A DNA stretch of 64,000 nt, taken from NCBI RefSeq assembly GCF_003369915.1, contig NC_046674.1:29391657-29455656 (forward strand). Reading direction: 5' to 3'. This document shows, piece by piece, positions 35,318 through 45,217 of the stretch (position 1 is its first letter; each line of letters opens with the position of its first letter). The translations under genes and the position numbers were made by a program. A model generated the notes under the pieces. That model was not told where the DNA came from. It saw nothing but the letters and a program-made list of their open reading frames with translations, and ran no database searches. The DNA is from Drosophila miranda. Its lineage: Eukaryota; Arthropoda; Insecta; Diptera; Drosophilidae.

Positions 35318-36831
35318 TCAGTGTGGGGGACCACGCGAGCCTTGCTGCCGTACGGGCATCTGGGAGCCAGTGACAGCCTGGCTGTCAATATAAGTCCAGC
35401 CAGGGAGCATATCAGTTCCTCCGCTTCCGTCAAACTGCACGGATCTCCCCCTGGAATAACCGCCTTTCCGATTGATGTGTCTTAGACTTTTGTTCTGTTC
35501 CTCCAGGCAATAGTCACTCCGTTCCAATCTTTTACACCCATTCAAATCCACGATTTCGTGGTCGTGCCTCATTTTATGGTCCTTGGTGCACCACTCATGT
35601 TACACAAGAGCGACCCCTAAACGGACCGTCCCGCCCCCCCCCAAAGGGTAATTAAATGCAATTTCCTACTCACATTACGATTCCGCTTGCGCACCGAGGA
35701 TACGATGGTGCGCTTGTTGCGTGCCACCAGGCAGACCGTGATGATCAAAATCATGCCAATGAGTGCGAATCCCAGTAGGGCAGGCAGCAGCACGCTATCC
35801 TCGTCCTTGTAGCCCTGAAAGGCAAGAGAGGGATGGGGAGAGAGGAGATGAAACACCACACGCCACTAGGACGGAGGACATGCTATGCTTACGGTCCACT
35901 GGAAGTAGGTCGAGGGATCTATGTAGGCCCAGTGCGTCTTTATCCAGTCGCTGTTACTCTTGTTCTGGCCCTTCTCCATTTTTGCGGCCTGCTGGTGCTG
36001 CTCTGCAGGGCCCTGCGTCTTGGCCAGGACCGGGGGCATGATTGGCTTCTTGGCGGCCGACTTTAGCAGCGGCACCTGTATGATTCGTGTGGTGATCATG
36101 GTGGCCGGCAGATGGCGCTGCTGGCCTTGCGGTGGGACCACGGCAGCATATTCGGAAGTGCTGACTGGAACGAGCAGCTGAGGCGGCGGTGGCTGCTCTC
36201 TGGTTGTGGTTGTGGGTGCAGTTGTAGTACTGGTTCTGCTGCTGGTCTGTGGCGCCATGGTAGTGGTAGTTGTAGTGGTGCTTGTTGTTGTGGTTGTACT
36301 GCTGCCGGGGGTCAGCGGCTGCTGCCGCTCCTCTGTTCCTGTGGTGGACGCCAGGACCGTTTTGTTCACCTTCAGTACAAACTGTTCGATTCCATTCCGG
36401 TTCACAATCTTAACTGTTTTTCCCACGCTCTGACCTAGCTGTAGCATCGGCGACCCGGTGGGCGGTGTCCCCGGCAAAGCCTTTCCAGATCCAGCTCCAA
36501 CTCCAGCTCCAGTGGGTGGCCGGCTATGGGTGAGGGCCGCCTTGGTCTTGAGAAACCATTCCGTGGGATTGGGCAGACACTCGGCGGAGACCAGGAAGGG
36601 GATGAGGACAGCGCCAATGATCACGGTGCAGACGAAGATCAGGCCCAGGTAGGCGAAGAAAGAGCGCCGTCGTCGCTGTCCCGCCGCCGAGCTGCGCTTG
36701 GACGTGGCGGTGGATGACGACGAGGAGGACGAGGAGGCAGCCGACAGTTTACCATCGATGCGGAAGTCATCGTTTTGCGGTAGAATCGTGTATTGCAGGC
36801 TGTTCTCGCCGTGACGTATTGTTTTATACAT
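35318..36831 (-). CDS. Thr-rich (mucin-like) double-pass membrane protein, about 440 aa, unidentified
   Basis: Exon 1 runs 36831-35893 and exon 2 35814-35674 (phase 0, GT-AG). A probable exon 3 begins at 35593 or 35581 and ends at 35318. The N-terminus MYKTIRHGENSLQYTI leads to a Ser run and a basic stretch (GQRRRRS). A first membrane segment (FFAYLGLIFVCTVIIGAVLI, about 60-79) follows. Then comes a long Pro/Thr-rich stretch with an almost pure Thr/Ser tract, which suggests O-glycosylation. Exon 2 encodes a second membrane segment (LPALLGFALIGMILIITVCL) and a basic stop-transfer ARNKRTIVSSVRKRNRN. Exon 3 would add a cytoplasmic tail of about 85-90 residues. The exon-3 acceptor is weak, with a poly-G tract in that intron. 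A better-looking acceptor (GTTTAG|GGG) would instead give a tail of about 15 residues. I do not recognise the family. Confidence 0.7.
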
Positions 36832-38079
36832 CGTGATCTCTCTCTCTGATTGCACTCTCTCTATTTCTCTCTACTCCGTCGGTTCTTCTGTTCAGTCGCT
36901 GCCTCTGCTCTAAACTACAAAAATTACGTTGGCTGTGTTTCTCTGTTGCTGTTGCTGTTGCGTTCACTAGCTAACGGTGAATCTTTCAGAAATCCCTCTG
37001 CTTCAGCTGCTGCTCCTTCTTCTTTTGCTCCTGGTATTCTCTAGTGTGTGTGTGTGTGTGTGTGTGTGTATGCGTCTGTGTGCTGTTGTGTGTTCCGTTT
37101 TTGTTGTTCCTCTTCCTGCTCTTTCTACACTCCCCGCTACTGATGCTTCTGCTGTCGACAGGCGACCAGGAAACAGCTAATTCTTCGTCAATTCCCCTTC
37201 TTTCCTTTCGTTATTTCTCTGCTGATTATATTGTTCCTGGTGCAGCTTTTGATTCTGCTGCTCTCTGCCTACGCGTGGGACTATTGTTGTTGCGCCTCGG
37301 TCTGGTTCCTGTTCCTGCTGCTGCTGCTGCATTCTCCTTGCGCACTAAATTTTATGTTTTTATTGATTTACCGTTTTTTGTTTTTTCGCACATGCGCGTT
37401 TCTTGTACTGACTCTTCGCTCCAGTGCTGCCAATCACTAGAAGTCTATTTATTATGGAATGTTGGGTGTTGTATAATGGAATGTGATGAACATCGATGTT
37501 TTTTTCAAATTTTCGCGGCTCTCTGACAAAACTTTTCAGCAAATGGAAGAAGCAGGATAAAACCCCACCAAATGGAAGAAGAAGAAGAACAACATAACGG
37601 GACTGGAGGAGGGGCTGTTCGGCTGACGACACCCAAACACGCAGCGGACAAAAGGAAAACCCTTTTCACCGTGGAGTACACCGCGTGGAACCGCTGGCAC
37701 TGACGTGGTCCGATTGCGCGAGTCCCTTGGCCCTATGCCGCGTCCTGCTGCTGCAGAAATACGATCTTAGGCAGAGGTCACAGGTCGCCCGGTTTTTTAT
37801 CCGCAAAAACACTTGGGCTTCTGACTAAAAATCCAACTACGATATTTTTTCCATTTATCTCTGAGAATTAGGCATTAAAAACGAATAAATAAATGTCTAT
37901 ACATACTCCTTTTAGGATGTTTCCTTCAAAGTACGGTCTGGTGGTTCCCAGATATTAGATCTTCCCATTTAATTAAATTGTATTTTACTGTATCCCCTAC
38001 CCATACACTGGATCTTATAACTAAAACAAAAAAAGCATGTATCACACGGATAATAGTATAGTTGGGGGGAGTGGTTGGG
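36832..38079. other. Upstream leader and spacer between two minus-strand genes
   Basis: It probably holds the 5' leader of the Thr-rich membrane protein gene (CT-rich, 36836-37400) with a GT repeat at about 37043-37069. No coding frame is convincing, since the plus-strand frames are Leu/Cys/Val-rich products of CT and GT runs. Bases 37800-38070 are AT-rich and probably include the 3' untranslated region of the next gene. Confidence 0.5.
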
Positions 38080-39411
38080 TTAGAAGACAAATTCCCCCTT
38101 GTCGGCAGATGGGTCCAAGTTGCTCAGGCAGCGCTCGAAGTGCTTGATGCGCTGGTACCAGGGTGGATCCCGGCTAGAGACTGCCTCGGGTCGGCCGCCC
38201 TGGTGACGGTAGAGGAACTCGGCGTGACCTTGGCCGGCAATGCCATTGACTGTGCAGGAGACGAATTGGTTGTAGACCTTGGACTCCCAGTCACCGCCCA
38301 CATAGCGCAGGGCGGACTCCTCGACACGGATCTGAACCAGATAGTCCCGCTCCTCGGTGCAGACGATGAAGTTCTGATGCTGGGGCGGTGTGCCCCTCTC
38401 CCCGTAGGAGTACAGCTCAAAGTTGCTGCTTTTTATGGGCTCGTAGACGCCCGCGGGGCTGCACACGTAGCCCACCTTCAGCGAGGAGAGGAAGAAGGAG
38501 GGCTGGCTGAGATTGCCCACGACCATGCTGCTGCCGTCGTCCAGGAAGAGAGCAAAGTATACGTAGCGATTGATGGAGCTCAGGCAGCGCTCGGTGCCAA
38601 AGCTGTGGTCCCGGAATCCACGCAGCTGGAGATCCATCTTCTTTCCGTCGAGCTCTAGTGACCCGGAGAGCTCGCCGTTCTGCTCGTAGTGGGTGCGTTT
38701 CTCCATGATGTGGGTCACTGACCGAAGCATCCCGTAGAAGCGCTCGTTCCAGGCCTCCCTGGCTATCGAGTCGGCTATCAGGTTGGAGCTCAGGTCCCGG
38801 CTGTAGTCAAAATGAGCCGCGCTGGGGCTTTCGAACCGTAGATTGATTTGCACCGGCACCTGCTCCTCCTTTCTGGAGAGCACGCCGTCGTACTTGATCC
38901 ACCAGACGCGCATGGACTCCTCTGGATAGATGTGGAAACCCTCGCCACGGAACTCGCTGCTCTCCTCGCTGCCATCCGTCGTGAAGTGGGCCATGTCCGG
39001 CAGCCGTAGGGAGCTGAGCAGACCCTCGGAGGGCAGCCACAGATAGAGCGCCGCCTTGAGCACTCCTCGGCGGCGCCGCTCAAGGGTGACCATCAGCTTC
39101 TGGCCCTCGGCATTGGCCGCCATAAAGCTGACCACGTCGTAGCTCTTCGGGTCATCGCTCAGCTGCTGCGGCCTGTCCACCTTCGCCAGATGCTCTGCGG
39201 AGCCCAACTCCTCCTCGTTCCGGCGGTAGATGCGGTACCGCAGCTGTCGCAACACCAGCAGAGCGATCCCGTACTTGACGCGGTAGAAGAGGCCCTTCAG
39301 GGGGTACTTTCCGAAGACAAGCGGCGGTTTCAGGCCCAGCAGCTTGGTGGCTAGCCCGAGCAGGGCCCCCGCTATGCCCAAGGCCAGGCAGATGCCCGTC
39401 AATAGCAGCAT
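38080..39411 (-). CDS. Membrane-anchored protein with DHSFGTE motif (CrtC/lipocalin-like fold suspected), 443 aa, intronless
   Basis: It starts best at ATG 39411, where MLLLTGICLALGIAGALLGL forms an N-terminal membrane anchor or signal anchor. Starting 13 codons earlier only adds non-hydrophobic residues over an ATCGAT-rich promoter-like stretch. The body contains WLPSEGLLSSLRLPDMAHF, RVWWIKYDGVLSRKEE and the motif RGFRDHSFGTERCLSS (about residues 280-295). Proteins with a DHSxG-R/E motif and paired beta-sandwich domains occur in the hydroxyneurosporene-synthase (CrtC)-like and DUF7064/DUF7065 groups. In those the enzymatic role is mostly unknown. The single exon and full-length frame argue that the gene is intact. 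Function is not assigned. Confidence 0.75.
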   Translation of the reverse strand: MLLLTGICLALGIAGALLGLATKLLGLKPPLVFGKYPLKGLFYRVKYGIALLVLRQLRYRIYRRNEEELGSAEHLAKVDRPQQLSDDPKSYDVVSFMAANAEGQKLMVTLERRRRGVLKAALYLWLPSEGLLSSLRLPDMAHFTTDGSEESSEFRGEGFHIYPEESMRVWWIKYDGVLSRKEEQVPVQINLRFESPSAAHFDYSRDLSSNLIADSIAREAWNERFYGMLRSVTHIMEKRTHYEQNGELSGSLELDGKKMDLQLRGFRDHSFGTERCLSSINRYVYFALFLDDGSSMVVGNLSQPSFFLSSLKVGYVCSPAGVYEPIKSSNFELYSYGERGTPPQHQNFIVCTEERDYLVQIRVEESALRYVGGDWESKVYNQFVSCTVNGIAGQGHAEFLYRHQGGRPEAVSSRDPPWYQRIKHFERCLSNLDPSADKGEFVF

Positions 39412-39427
39412 GGTAGTGCAGGTATTT

Positions 39428-39441
39428 CGATCGATCGATAG
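39428..39441. promoter_or_regulatory. ATCGATCGAT-rich DRE-like element at the DHSFGTE-gene start
   Basis: The sequence 'cgatcgatcgatag' lies about 20-30 bases upstream of the preferred start. Overlapping ATCGAT cores resemble DREF/BEAF-type sites seen in constitutive fly promoters. Confidence 0.5.
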
Positions 39442-39450
39442 TAATGGCAA

Positions 39451-41222
39451 GGGTGGGGTATGCTTCGCGTGTCGCTGGCTTGGCTGCCTTTACGTGACTG
39501 AGAAACGCAGCCGGAGATTACCTGAACAAATGCCCGGACGGGGGCCAGCTATCTTCAATCCCCGATAAGGCCCCACCTTCCTGCAGCACCTTATCGGGCT
39601 TATCGGACCGGACCGCCCGACCGCTACCCGCTCGAGCTTTATGGGACGGGCCCGGCAATCGGCCAATTCTCAATTAATGACTCGCTTGTAAATCTGAATC
39701 TGTCTGCGATTACTCGGTTTATTGGCACCATTAGCTTACTTTCTTTTTAAAGGAAGTCAGGCTTGGAAATTACATTTTATTAAGCATTGAAGAGAATGGA
39801 TTGATAGGATATATCCTAGATACTCACTAGACATAAAATCGTTCCGTCTGTGCGTAATATCAATGGTAATTCCTTCTAAACTATTAGAAAGAAGGTGTAT
39901 TCCTTGAAAACTGAGAACAGAACTATGCCCCTATGGGATATAGGATGGAAATGTTGTGCATTAAAAATTAATATTCTATAAAATGATCATCGGCTTACGC
40001 TCATTTCAATCTGCAATCTTTCAATCTATAGTTCCCAAATTGTATTCCTTCTGAAACAGAAGGAATGAAAGCGAAGGTCATCATGTGGAGCTGGAATCGA
40101 GTACGAGTATTATCTAACAGACTTTCTGTACGACAAGAGCGATTGTAAATCTATAGCCCGAATCCGAGTCCCAATCCGAGACCACTCGGACCCCCCATGG
40201 TAGAGCATGGAGAGCAACAAGGAGGAGGAACACTCGGGGCATAAAGGTGAGCGGTGAGGAGAAATTATTTATAAATAAATTAGCATGTGGCCATCGAGAG
40301 CGGAATCGAATGGATTTGGCTATGAGTCCCCATAAACAAAACGAGGATAAGATTACCAAAGTATGTGGATTTTCTATCAATAAATTAAGTATCCGCAGGC
40401 CTCGCGCTTCAGTTTTCACAGTACGCGGAGACAATGACGGCAGTGGGGCTGGACTTATCGCCGGCGACGTTATAAAAAGCTTACTCCTCAGCTTGGCCAA
40501 GTGTTTCATGTGCCAGATAGCTAGTGCCTGATCAAGTGAAGTGGCCAACGGCCAAGATAGTGGCGAAGGGCGTTTCCATGGTACCGGTACCACCATAGAG
40601 ACCCAATTATGCTGATGCCTCCGCCTCCGCCGCAGATTTCTCTGCCCAAATTCCGACCTGCCGCAACAACGATTTATGGCTCTAGATACGAGAAAGTTAT
40701 GCGAATTATGCCTAAACCGAAACTATACCGCAGATTGTAAAGATCTATCCACTTGAGGCCACAGAAAGCGAAAGATATAGTCCACAGATTTCACTGGAAT
40801 TTGGCAATATACAAAAATGATATTATTTGAAAGATTTTCTGGAAATTGTATTATCAATATTAAAGTGTTTTTATTATTTAAAAGTACACAATAATCGACT
40901 TTGCTGTGCTCGGTTTATCAGAGATTAAGTCTTTCCAGAATTGTTGAATCATTTGGATTTACAAAACAAAGCTAATATATGCGAATCATATGTAAGCCAA
41001 TTCTTAGTGGGTTTTGTATTTCCTGCATGTCCGCCATCAGTTCTGTCATGAAGCAGTGCCCCTCGGTTGGTCTACTGTACTGCCGGGGATACGCGCCAAA
41101 TATATTTGTTGTACTTCCCTATCATCCATATTACAATAGTCCGATTTCTATTTGTCAGTTATAGAATTATTTTAGATCGAAGTCCCCAAGTCCTGTACGT
41201 TACATTCAAAATTCCAAGTACC
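39451..41222. other. Spacer upstream of the NAP-like gene, no supported gene
   Basis: AT-rich with a GATAAG-containing block at 39560-39606 (three 'cttatcgg' or 'cgataagg' motifs), which could bind GATA factors. The 160-codon minus-strand frame at 40114-40596 lacks any family signature. The plus-strand frame from 41067 is only an upstream extension of the NAP-like gene. Confidence 0.5.
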
Positions 41223-42350
41223 ATGTACGCCATTGAGAGAGATCCGGAGCTTAAGCAGCAACAGGACAAAGGCAGTGAGTCGCTGGAGGAAGGTGCTTCT
41301 TCCGCCACGATGTGCCCGGAAAAGAGCAGCGAGTCGCTGGAGGAATGTGGTTCATTCGACTCGATGCTGTGTCCGGCGGACATGTCAGCGCGAAGCAGGA
41401 AGGCCTACCTGCAGCACATGATGGACGAACTACCCAGGCCAGTGCACAACCGAATTTTGGCAATGAAGCACAGTCAGATGGAGCAGATCAAGATTTCGGA
41501 GCAGTTCTATCGGGAGGTGTACGAGCTGGAGAAGCGCTACTATTTGCAGTGCGCTGAGCTGTTCGATTCGCGGCGCGACGTCGTTGACGGGTCTGTGGAG
41601 CCAGAACCAATGGAGCCCAGCTGGAGTGAGCAGCACGACGATCTGGTCGCCGAACTCCAGGCCAGCAAGGAGTTCCACCAGCTGACCGAACTCATGCCCA
41701 AGATGCCGGCTAATGCAGTGGGCGTGCCCCGCTTCTGGCTGAGCATCTTCCGGAATGTGTCCCTGCTGTCGGACATGGTGCAGCACCATGACGAGCCGCT
41801 CCTCGAGTGCCTGATGGACGTGCGCATCAGCTACGAGCCGGAGAGCTACACCCTCAAGTTCCTGTTCCGGCCCAACAGCTACCTCGACGACTGCTCGCTG
41901 ATGCTTACCAAGAAGTACTTACTGCAGCACCAGGCCGACCAGGAATATCCGTTTATGTTCGAGGGACCCGAGATCGTGAGCTGCGAGGGCTGCCACATTC
42001 ATTGGCGCGATGACTCCAATCTCACGATGCAGAAAGTCGGTAGCGGCTACTGTGTGGAAAATGCAATTCAGCGCGAATCCTTCTTTAATTTCTTTTCACC
42101 GCCACAACCACAGGACTTGTCGCTGGCCGACGAGAAGACCAAGATGCTGCTGGGAAACGACTTTGAGGTGGGCTTCCTGCTGCGCACCCAGATCGTGCCC
42201 AAGGCCGTTCTGTTTTACACTGGCGACCTTGTGGATAGCACGAACGAGGGACTCAGCGACAGCGATTCCTCAGAGACATCGGATACCGACGCCGACACAG
42301 ATACAACTGCCCCTGCACCCACACACACGCCGGAGCAGCTGAGCGATTGA
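41223..42350 (+). CDS. Nucleosome assembly protein (NAP) family member, 375 aa, intronless
   Basis: Histone chaperone of the NAP1/SET family. The NAP-domain start matches: MMDELPRPVHNRILAMKHSQ, then EQFYREVYELEKRYYLQCAEL, the long dimerisation helix of NAP1 proteins. Then come GVPRFWLSIFRNVSLLSDMV, the 'earmuff' region RPNSYLDDCSLMLTKKY, and SFFNFFSPPQ, which corresponds to the FFNFF-P motif of NAP1. The C-terminus is acidic and Ser/Asp-rich (SDSDSSETSDTDADTD), as usual in this family. ATG 41223 is chosen because the family resemblance begins soon after. The frame open from 41067 has no resemblance. Lack of introns suggests an old retrocopy of Nap1, as for several testis-biased NAP genes. Probable counterpart of CG3708. 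The stop is 63 bp from the Med22 stop (convergent). Confidence 0.93.
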   Translation: MYAIERDPELKQQQDKGSESLEEGASSATMCPEKSSESLEECGSFDSMLCPADMSARSRKAYLQHMMDELPRPVHNRILAMKHSQMEQIKISEQFYREVYELEKRYYLQCAELFDSRRDVVDGSVEPEPMEPSWSEQHDDLVAELQASKEFHQLTELMPKMPANAVGVPRFWLSIFRNVSLLSDMVQHHDEPLLECLMDVRISYEPESYTLKFLFRPNSYLDDCSLMLTKKYLLQHQADQEYPFMFEGPEIVSCEGCHIHWRDDSNLTMQKVGSGYCVENAIQRESFFNFFSPPQPQDLSLADEKTKMLLGNDFEVGFLLRTQIVPKAVLFYTGDLVDSTNEGLSDSDSSETSDTDADTDTTAPAPTHTPEQLSD

Positions 42351-42413
42351 TAATGTGTTGGGTCTGGAAGCTGTTGTATTGAATAGATAATTGGCTTACA
42401 GTAACCCGGATCT

Positions 42414-43351
42414 CTACTTGAATATGCTCGTGTAGTACTCCTCTTCGAGGTCGTACAAGTCCATTGCCATTTCGTCCCTCAGCTTCATGAGCTTCTTGTC
42501 GCACTCGATTTGGGTGGCCCTAAACAACTGTGAATTGTTTGTGATAGCCTCGTTGACAGAATGGAAATCGTTCAGTATTAAGTACTGCTTAAGATCGGCC
42601 ACCAGTTTCATCAGCGACTCGCCCGCCCGCACTGTAGATGGAATAACAATGGAAGGAGTAGTAACAGTGGGTACATTCTACACTGATTTGCTTACCCATG
42701 TTGGAGGCGCGTATTTGCATTTCGAGGGAATCCTGCTCGCATTGCGTCGTTCGCGATATTTGGCTGTGGCTCTCTCTGCGCGCCAGCTTGAGGGTCTCTG
42801 CAAAAAGAGCCGATACATTAAACAAATTTGATTTAAGCATAAACAATTTTGAGCTGAGCTCAGCTTTGGGCCGAAAACCGGCGACCCTCTTGGACATGAG
42901 CGGCCAGTCACGGGTGCGTTCCCTGTGGCGCTGCTAAAGCAGCAACACGATTGGCATCCTGTTTGTGGTGGATGCAGTGGTGGCCTGCGGCGTGCTGTAT
43001 TGCCTGATGAGCTTCAACGAGCTGTCCCAGTGCGTGGTCATGGTGCTTGCCAACAAGCAGGACCTGTACGGTGCCGCCACCGTTGACGAGCTGCCCGACG
43101 CCCTGAACCTGGTCGCGGTCAGAACTGGCAAATCCAAGGGGTTTCGGCCCACACAGGCCTCGGTCTCTCCAAGGGCTTAAAGAAGCTATACAGCATGATC
43201 CTGTCCAATCCCACTTTATAAAATGGACAATCATCTCACCCTCAAAGTTCTCGAGCATGCTGCGTACATCCTCTTTGAGGCGTGCATTGTAAGACTTGAG
43301 CAGCGCCTCTTTGGACTGCGGCAGTGTGGGAATCCGAGAGCCGCTGGCCAT
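42414..43351 (-). CDS. MED22: Mediator complex subunit 22 (Med22), 143 aa
   Basis: Subunit of the Mediator head module, which links transcription activators to RNA polymerase II. Three exons on the minus strand: 43351-43240, 42797-42696 and 42631-42414. Phases match (432 nt). Spliced, the protein begins [20 protein letters not shown], continues [20 protein letters not shown], and carries the conserved [20 protein letters not shown] across the second junction. It ends with a helix containing [12 protein letters not shown]. This agrees closely with animal MED22. Intron 1 (442 bp) is filled by an antisense Arf/Arl pseudogene, while intron 2 is 64 bp. Confidence 0.96.
42820..43221 (+). pseudogene. 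Arf/Arl-family GTPase pseudogene inside Med22 intron 1 (antisense)
   Basis: The plus-strand translation gives [20 protein letters not shown], then VRSLW, then [17 protein letters not shown]. The G4 motif [20 protein letters not shown] (NKxD) follows. A shifted frame then gives [19 protein letters not shown] and a stop at 43219-43221. The switch-II motif DxxGQ and NKQD identify an Arf-like GTPase. DMSGQ points to the ARL6-type branch. It is broken: a stop after RSLWRC, loss of residues after the VVDA segment and at least one frameshift before the end. The P-loop half is absent. Introns are not seen, which fits a retrocopy but does not prove it. Confidence 0.8.
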
Positions 43352-43417
43352 ATTATTAGCAATAAATAAAATAGTCGCTGATATATACAGTTATGGAATG
43401 CGGCTATCGGTTTGGTG

Positions 43418-43466
43418 TATCGATATGGTGTAAAGTATACCGTTTGAACCTCAGAAATATACCGAA
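43418..43466 (-). promoter_or_regulatory. Core promoter motifs of Med22 (DRE plus Ohler motif 6)
   Basis: TATCGATA at 43418-43425 and, on the minus strand, TTCGGTATATTT at 43455-43466. The latter matches the fly core promoter motif 6 consensus KTYRGTATWTTT at all 12 positions. Both lie 67-115 bases upstream of the start codon. Such TATA-less combinations are usual for housekeeping genes. Confidence 0.7.
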
Positions 43467-43593
43467 AATACCATCTCATTATTAAAACATACCGTAAATC
43501 TATTTTTTACTTGACACATTTTTTAATTCTTGTGTCCCTCTTTCTTGTCCGATTAGATCTTGGTTTACCAAATAGTTATCCAGTCTAAAAAAC

Positions 43594-44290
43594 TTGAAAT
43601 CAAGACTTTTAAAAAAATGTCAAGTTGGTTCTCCTACTTTACCCTCTCGCTATGTAATATCTCTGTCAAACTTTGCAGATCTTAATGCTCAATGCTATAA
43701 GAACTACACATTCCGATGTAGGATACGTTTTTCTCCGGACCCCAAACAGTTTTACAACTTCGTAAACAATAAGCGTAGAACGTCAGCAAACCCATCCTCG
43801 CTATCATTTCTTAATACGTCGGCAAATAATGATCAGGCAATCGATGATCTTTTTGCCTAATTTTTCAAACCACCTTTTCTGAGGAAAGCTATTCTGTTTA
43901 CGTACCCGTAACAAAGACTATACCTCGCTAGTTCGTCCGACCTCAGTACAAAGTACACCAGGACCGTATAGAATCAGTCTGAAAAAACTTTTTACTCTTT
44001 GATCTGCGGGGCCTTAACTGGGATGCAGGTTTCAGAATGCCATCTTACTCTAGTAGATTGCTATTAGTAAACCCCCCATCCTAAGTCAACCGTAGAAAAA
44101 AGCTTGGTGCGATTTTTATGCACAACTTGATCGAGGGTGACGTAGATAGCCTTGATCTGTTGAGCCGCATAAACTTCACGATTCCTATTAAATTCACTAG
44201 AAACTATGTACCGTTGTTCTCTCCGTTTTGTAGATCGAATTATTCGTTACATGAACCGTATCGGATTGAAAATTGAATCATCAATCGGAT
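43594..44290 (+). mobile_element. Non-LTR retrotransposon relic (Jockey-type reverse transcriptase pieces)
   Basis: Translated pieces resemble the region linking endonuclease and reverse transcriptase in Jockey-clade LINEs: RIRFSPDPKQFYNFVNNKRR and NNDQAIDDLFA followed by FFKPPF after a stop. Further on, VDSLDLLSRINFTIPIKFTR and FCRSNYSLHEPYRIEN resemble the C-terminal end of such polymerases. The core polymerase motifs between are gone. Multiple stops and deletions show it is long dead. Confidence 0.7.
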
Positions 44291-44890
44291 AAAACATGTT
44301 CAGGGCTGAGGGTCCTGTTAGTAATATTTAATCGGAATTGATCGATTTGCGATCATGGAGAACGATTAACGCACTGTATACCAGTGGGTATTAAAATACA
44401 CTCCATGATAATGATAATGACCTTAGCGCAGTTCATGTTTTTTAAGTAAAAAGGAAGGGTCAGAAAGTTATTTGATCGAAAATATTGGACAATGGACTTT
44501 TTTATACTTTATATATATATATTTGAGTGTTTTCTAATATTTCTAGTATTTTCTAGTATTTTTCAATCAAAGTACATAGCTCCTCGCCAGGTGTCTCTGT
44601 CGATAACTACATAAATTGTGTAGTTAGAGTGTGGTGACCATGTAAACTAATTAATATAGTGGAAATTGTTGTTGACCATTTTTGTTTAAACCTTATTTTG
44701 GAAACAACCTATTAACAAGGAGTTCTTACAAAAAAACCAATCTTGTAAGAAATTGATTCATCAATCGGATAAAATTATGTGTTCATGACTGAGGGTCTTC
44801 GCTACTTAGTGATATTCAATCCAATATCAAAATCGAGGAAAATGATTTCTGATCATGGATAGAGAACGATTAGCCCATTGTCGACCAATT
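44268..44890. repeat. Two copies of a LINE-tail-derived segment
   Basis: 'ttga(a/t)tcatcaatcggataaaa' occurs at 44272 and 44755. In both places it is followed at similar distances by 'ctgagggtc', a diverged AT-rich stretch and 'gatcatgga..gagaacgatta'. The first copy continues directly from the reverse-transcriptase C-terminal piece, so the second is probably another 3' fragment of the same family or a local duplication. Confidence 0.6.
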
Positions 44891-45208
44891 TTTATTTATA
44901 TACACACACGAAAATTATGAAACTTAAAGAATTTTACCGTAGTTCAGGTAAAAGATATCCTGGTTTTTTTGTTAGTAGAGAGGAAGGATAGGATGGATGT
45001 GGAAGAAGAATTTACATACAGTGTTATTTTCCGCTGCTTAATTCAAGTGAATTCGATTCAAGTCACCTGTTTAAATTAAGGGGAGTCAAGTGGGTTAAGT
45101 TCATTTTTTCTGAGGGCCGGTCGTCAAAGACAACAAATTTTCGACACTGCAGCTGTGGATAATAGAAAAACCTGAAAATAAGCGAGCGAAGTCGATTCTA
45201 CGCCTGTA

Positions 45209-45217
45209 ATGCTTTGA
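45209..45217 (+). promoter_or_regulatory. Minimal upstream ORF overlapping the Lztr1 start
   Basis: ATG-CTT-TGA, with the A of TGA also being the A of the main ATG (TGATG). If this stretch is in the leader, ribosomes would terminate right on the start codon and could reinitiate. Confidence 0.5.

Noticed and set aside
39560-39606. GATAAG palindromes as a terminator or silencer
   Set aside because: Three 'cttatcgg/cgataagg' motifs are present, but nothing else supports a specific function.
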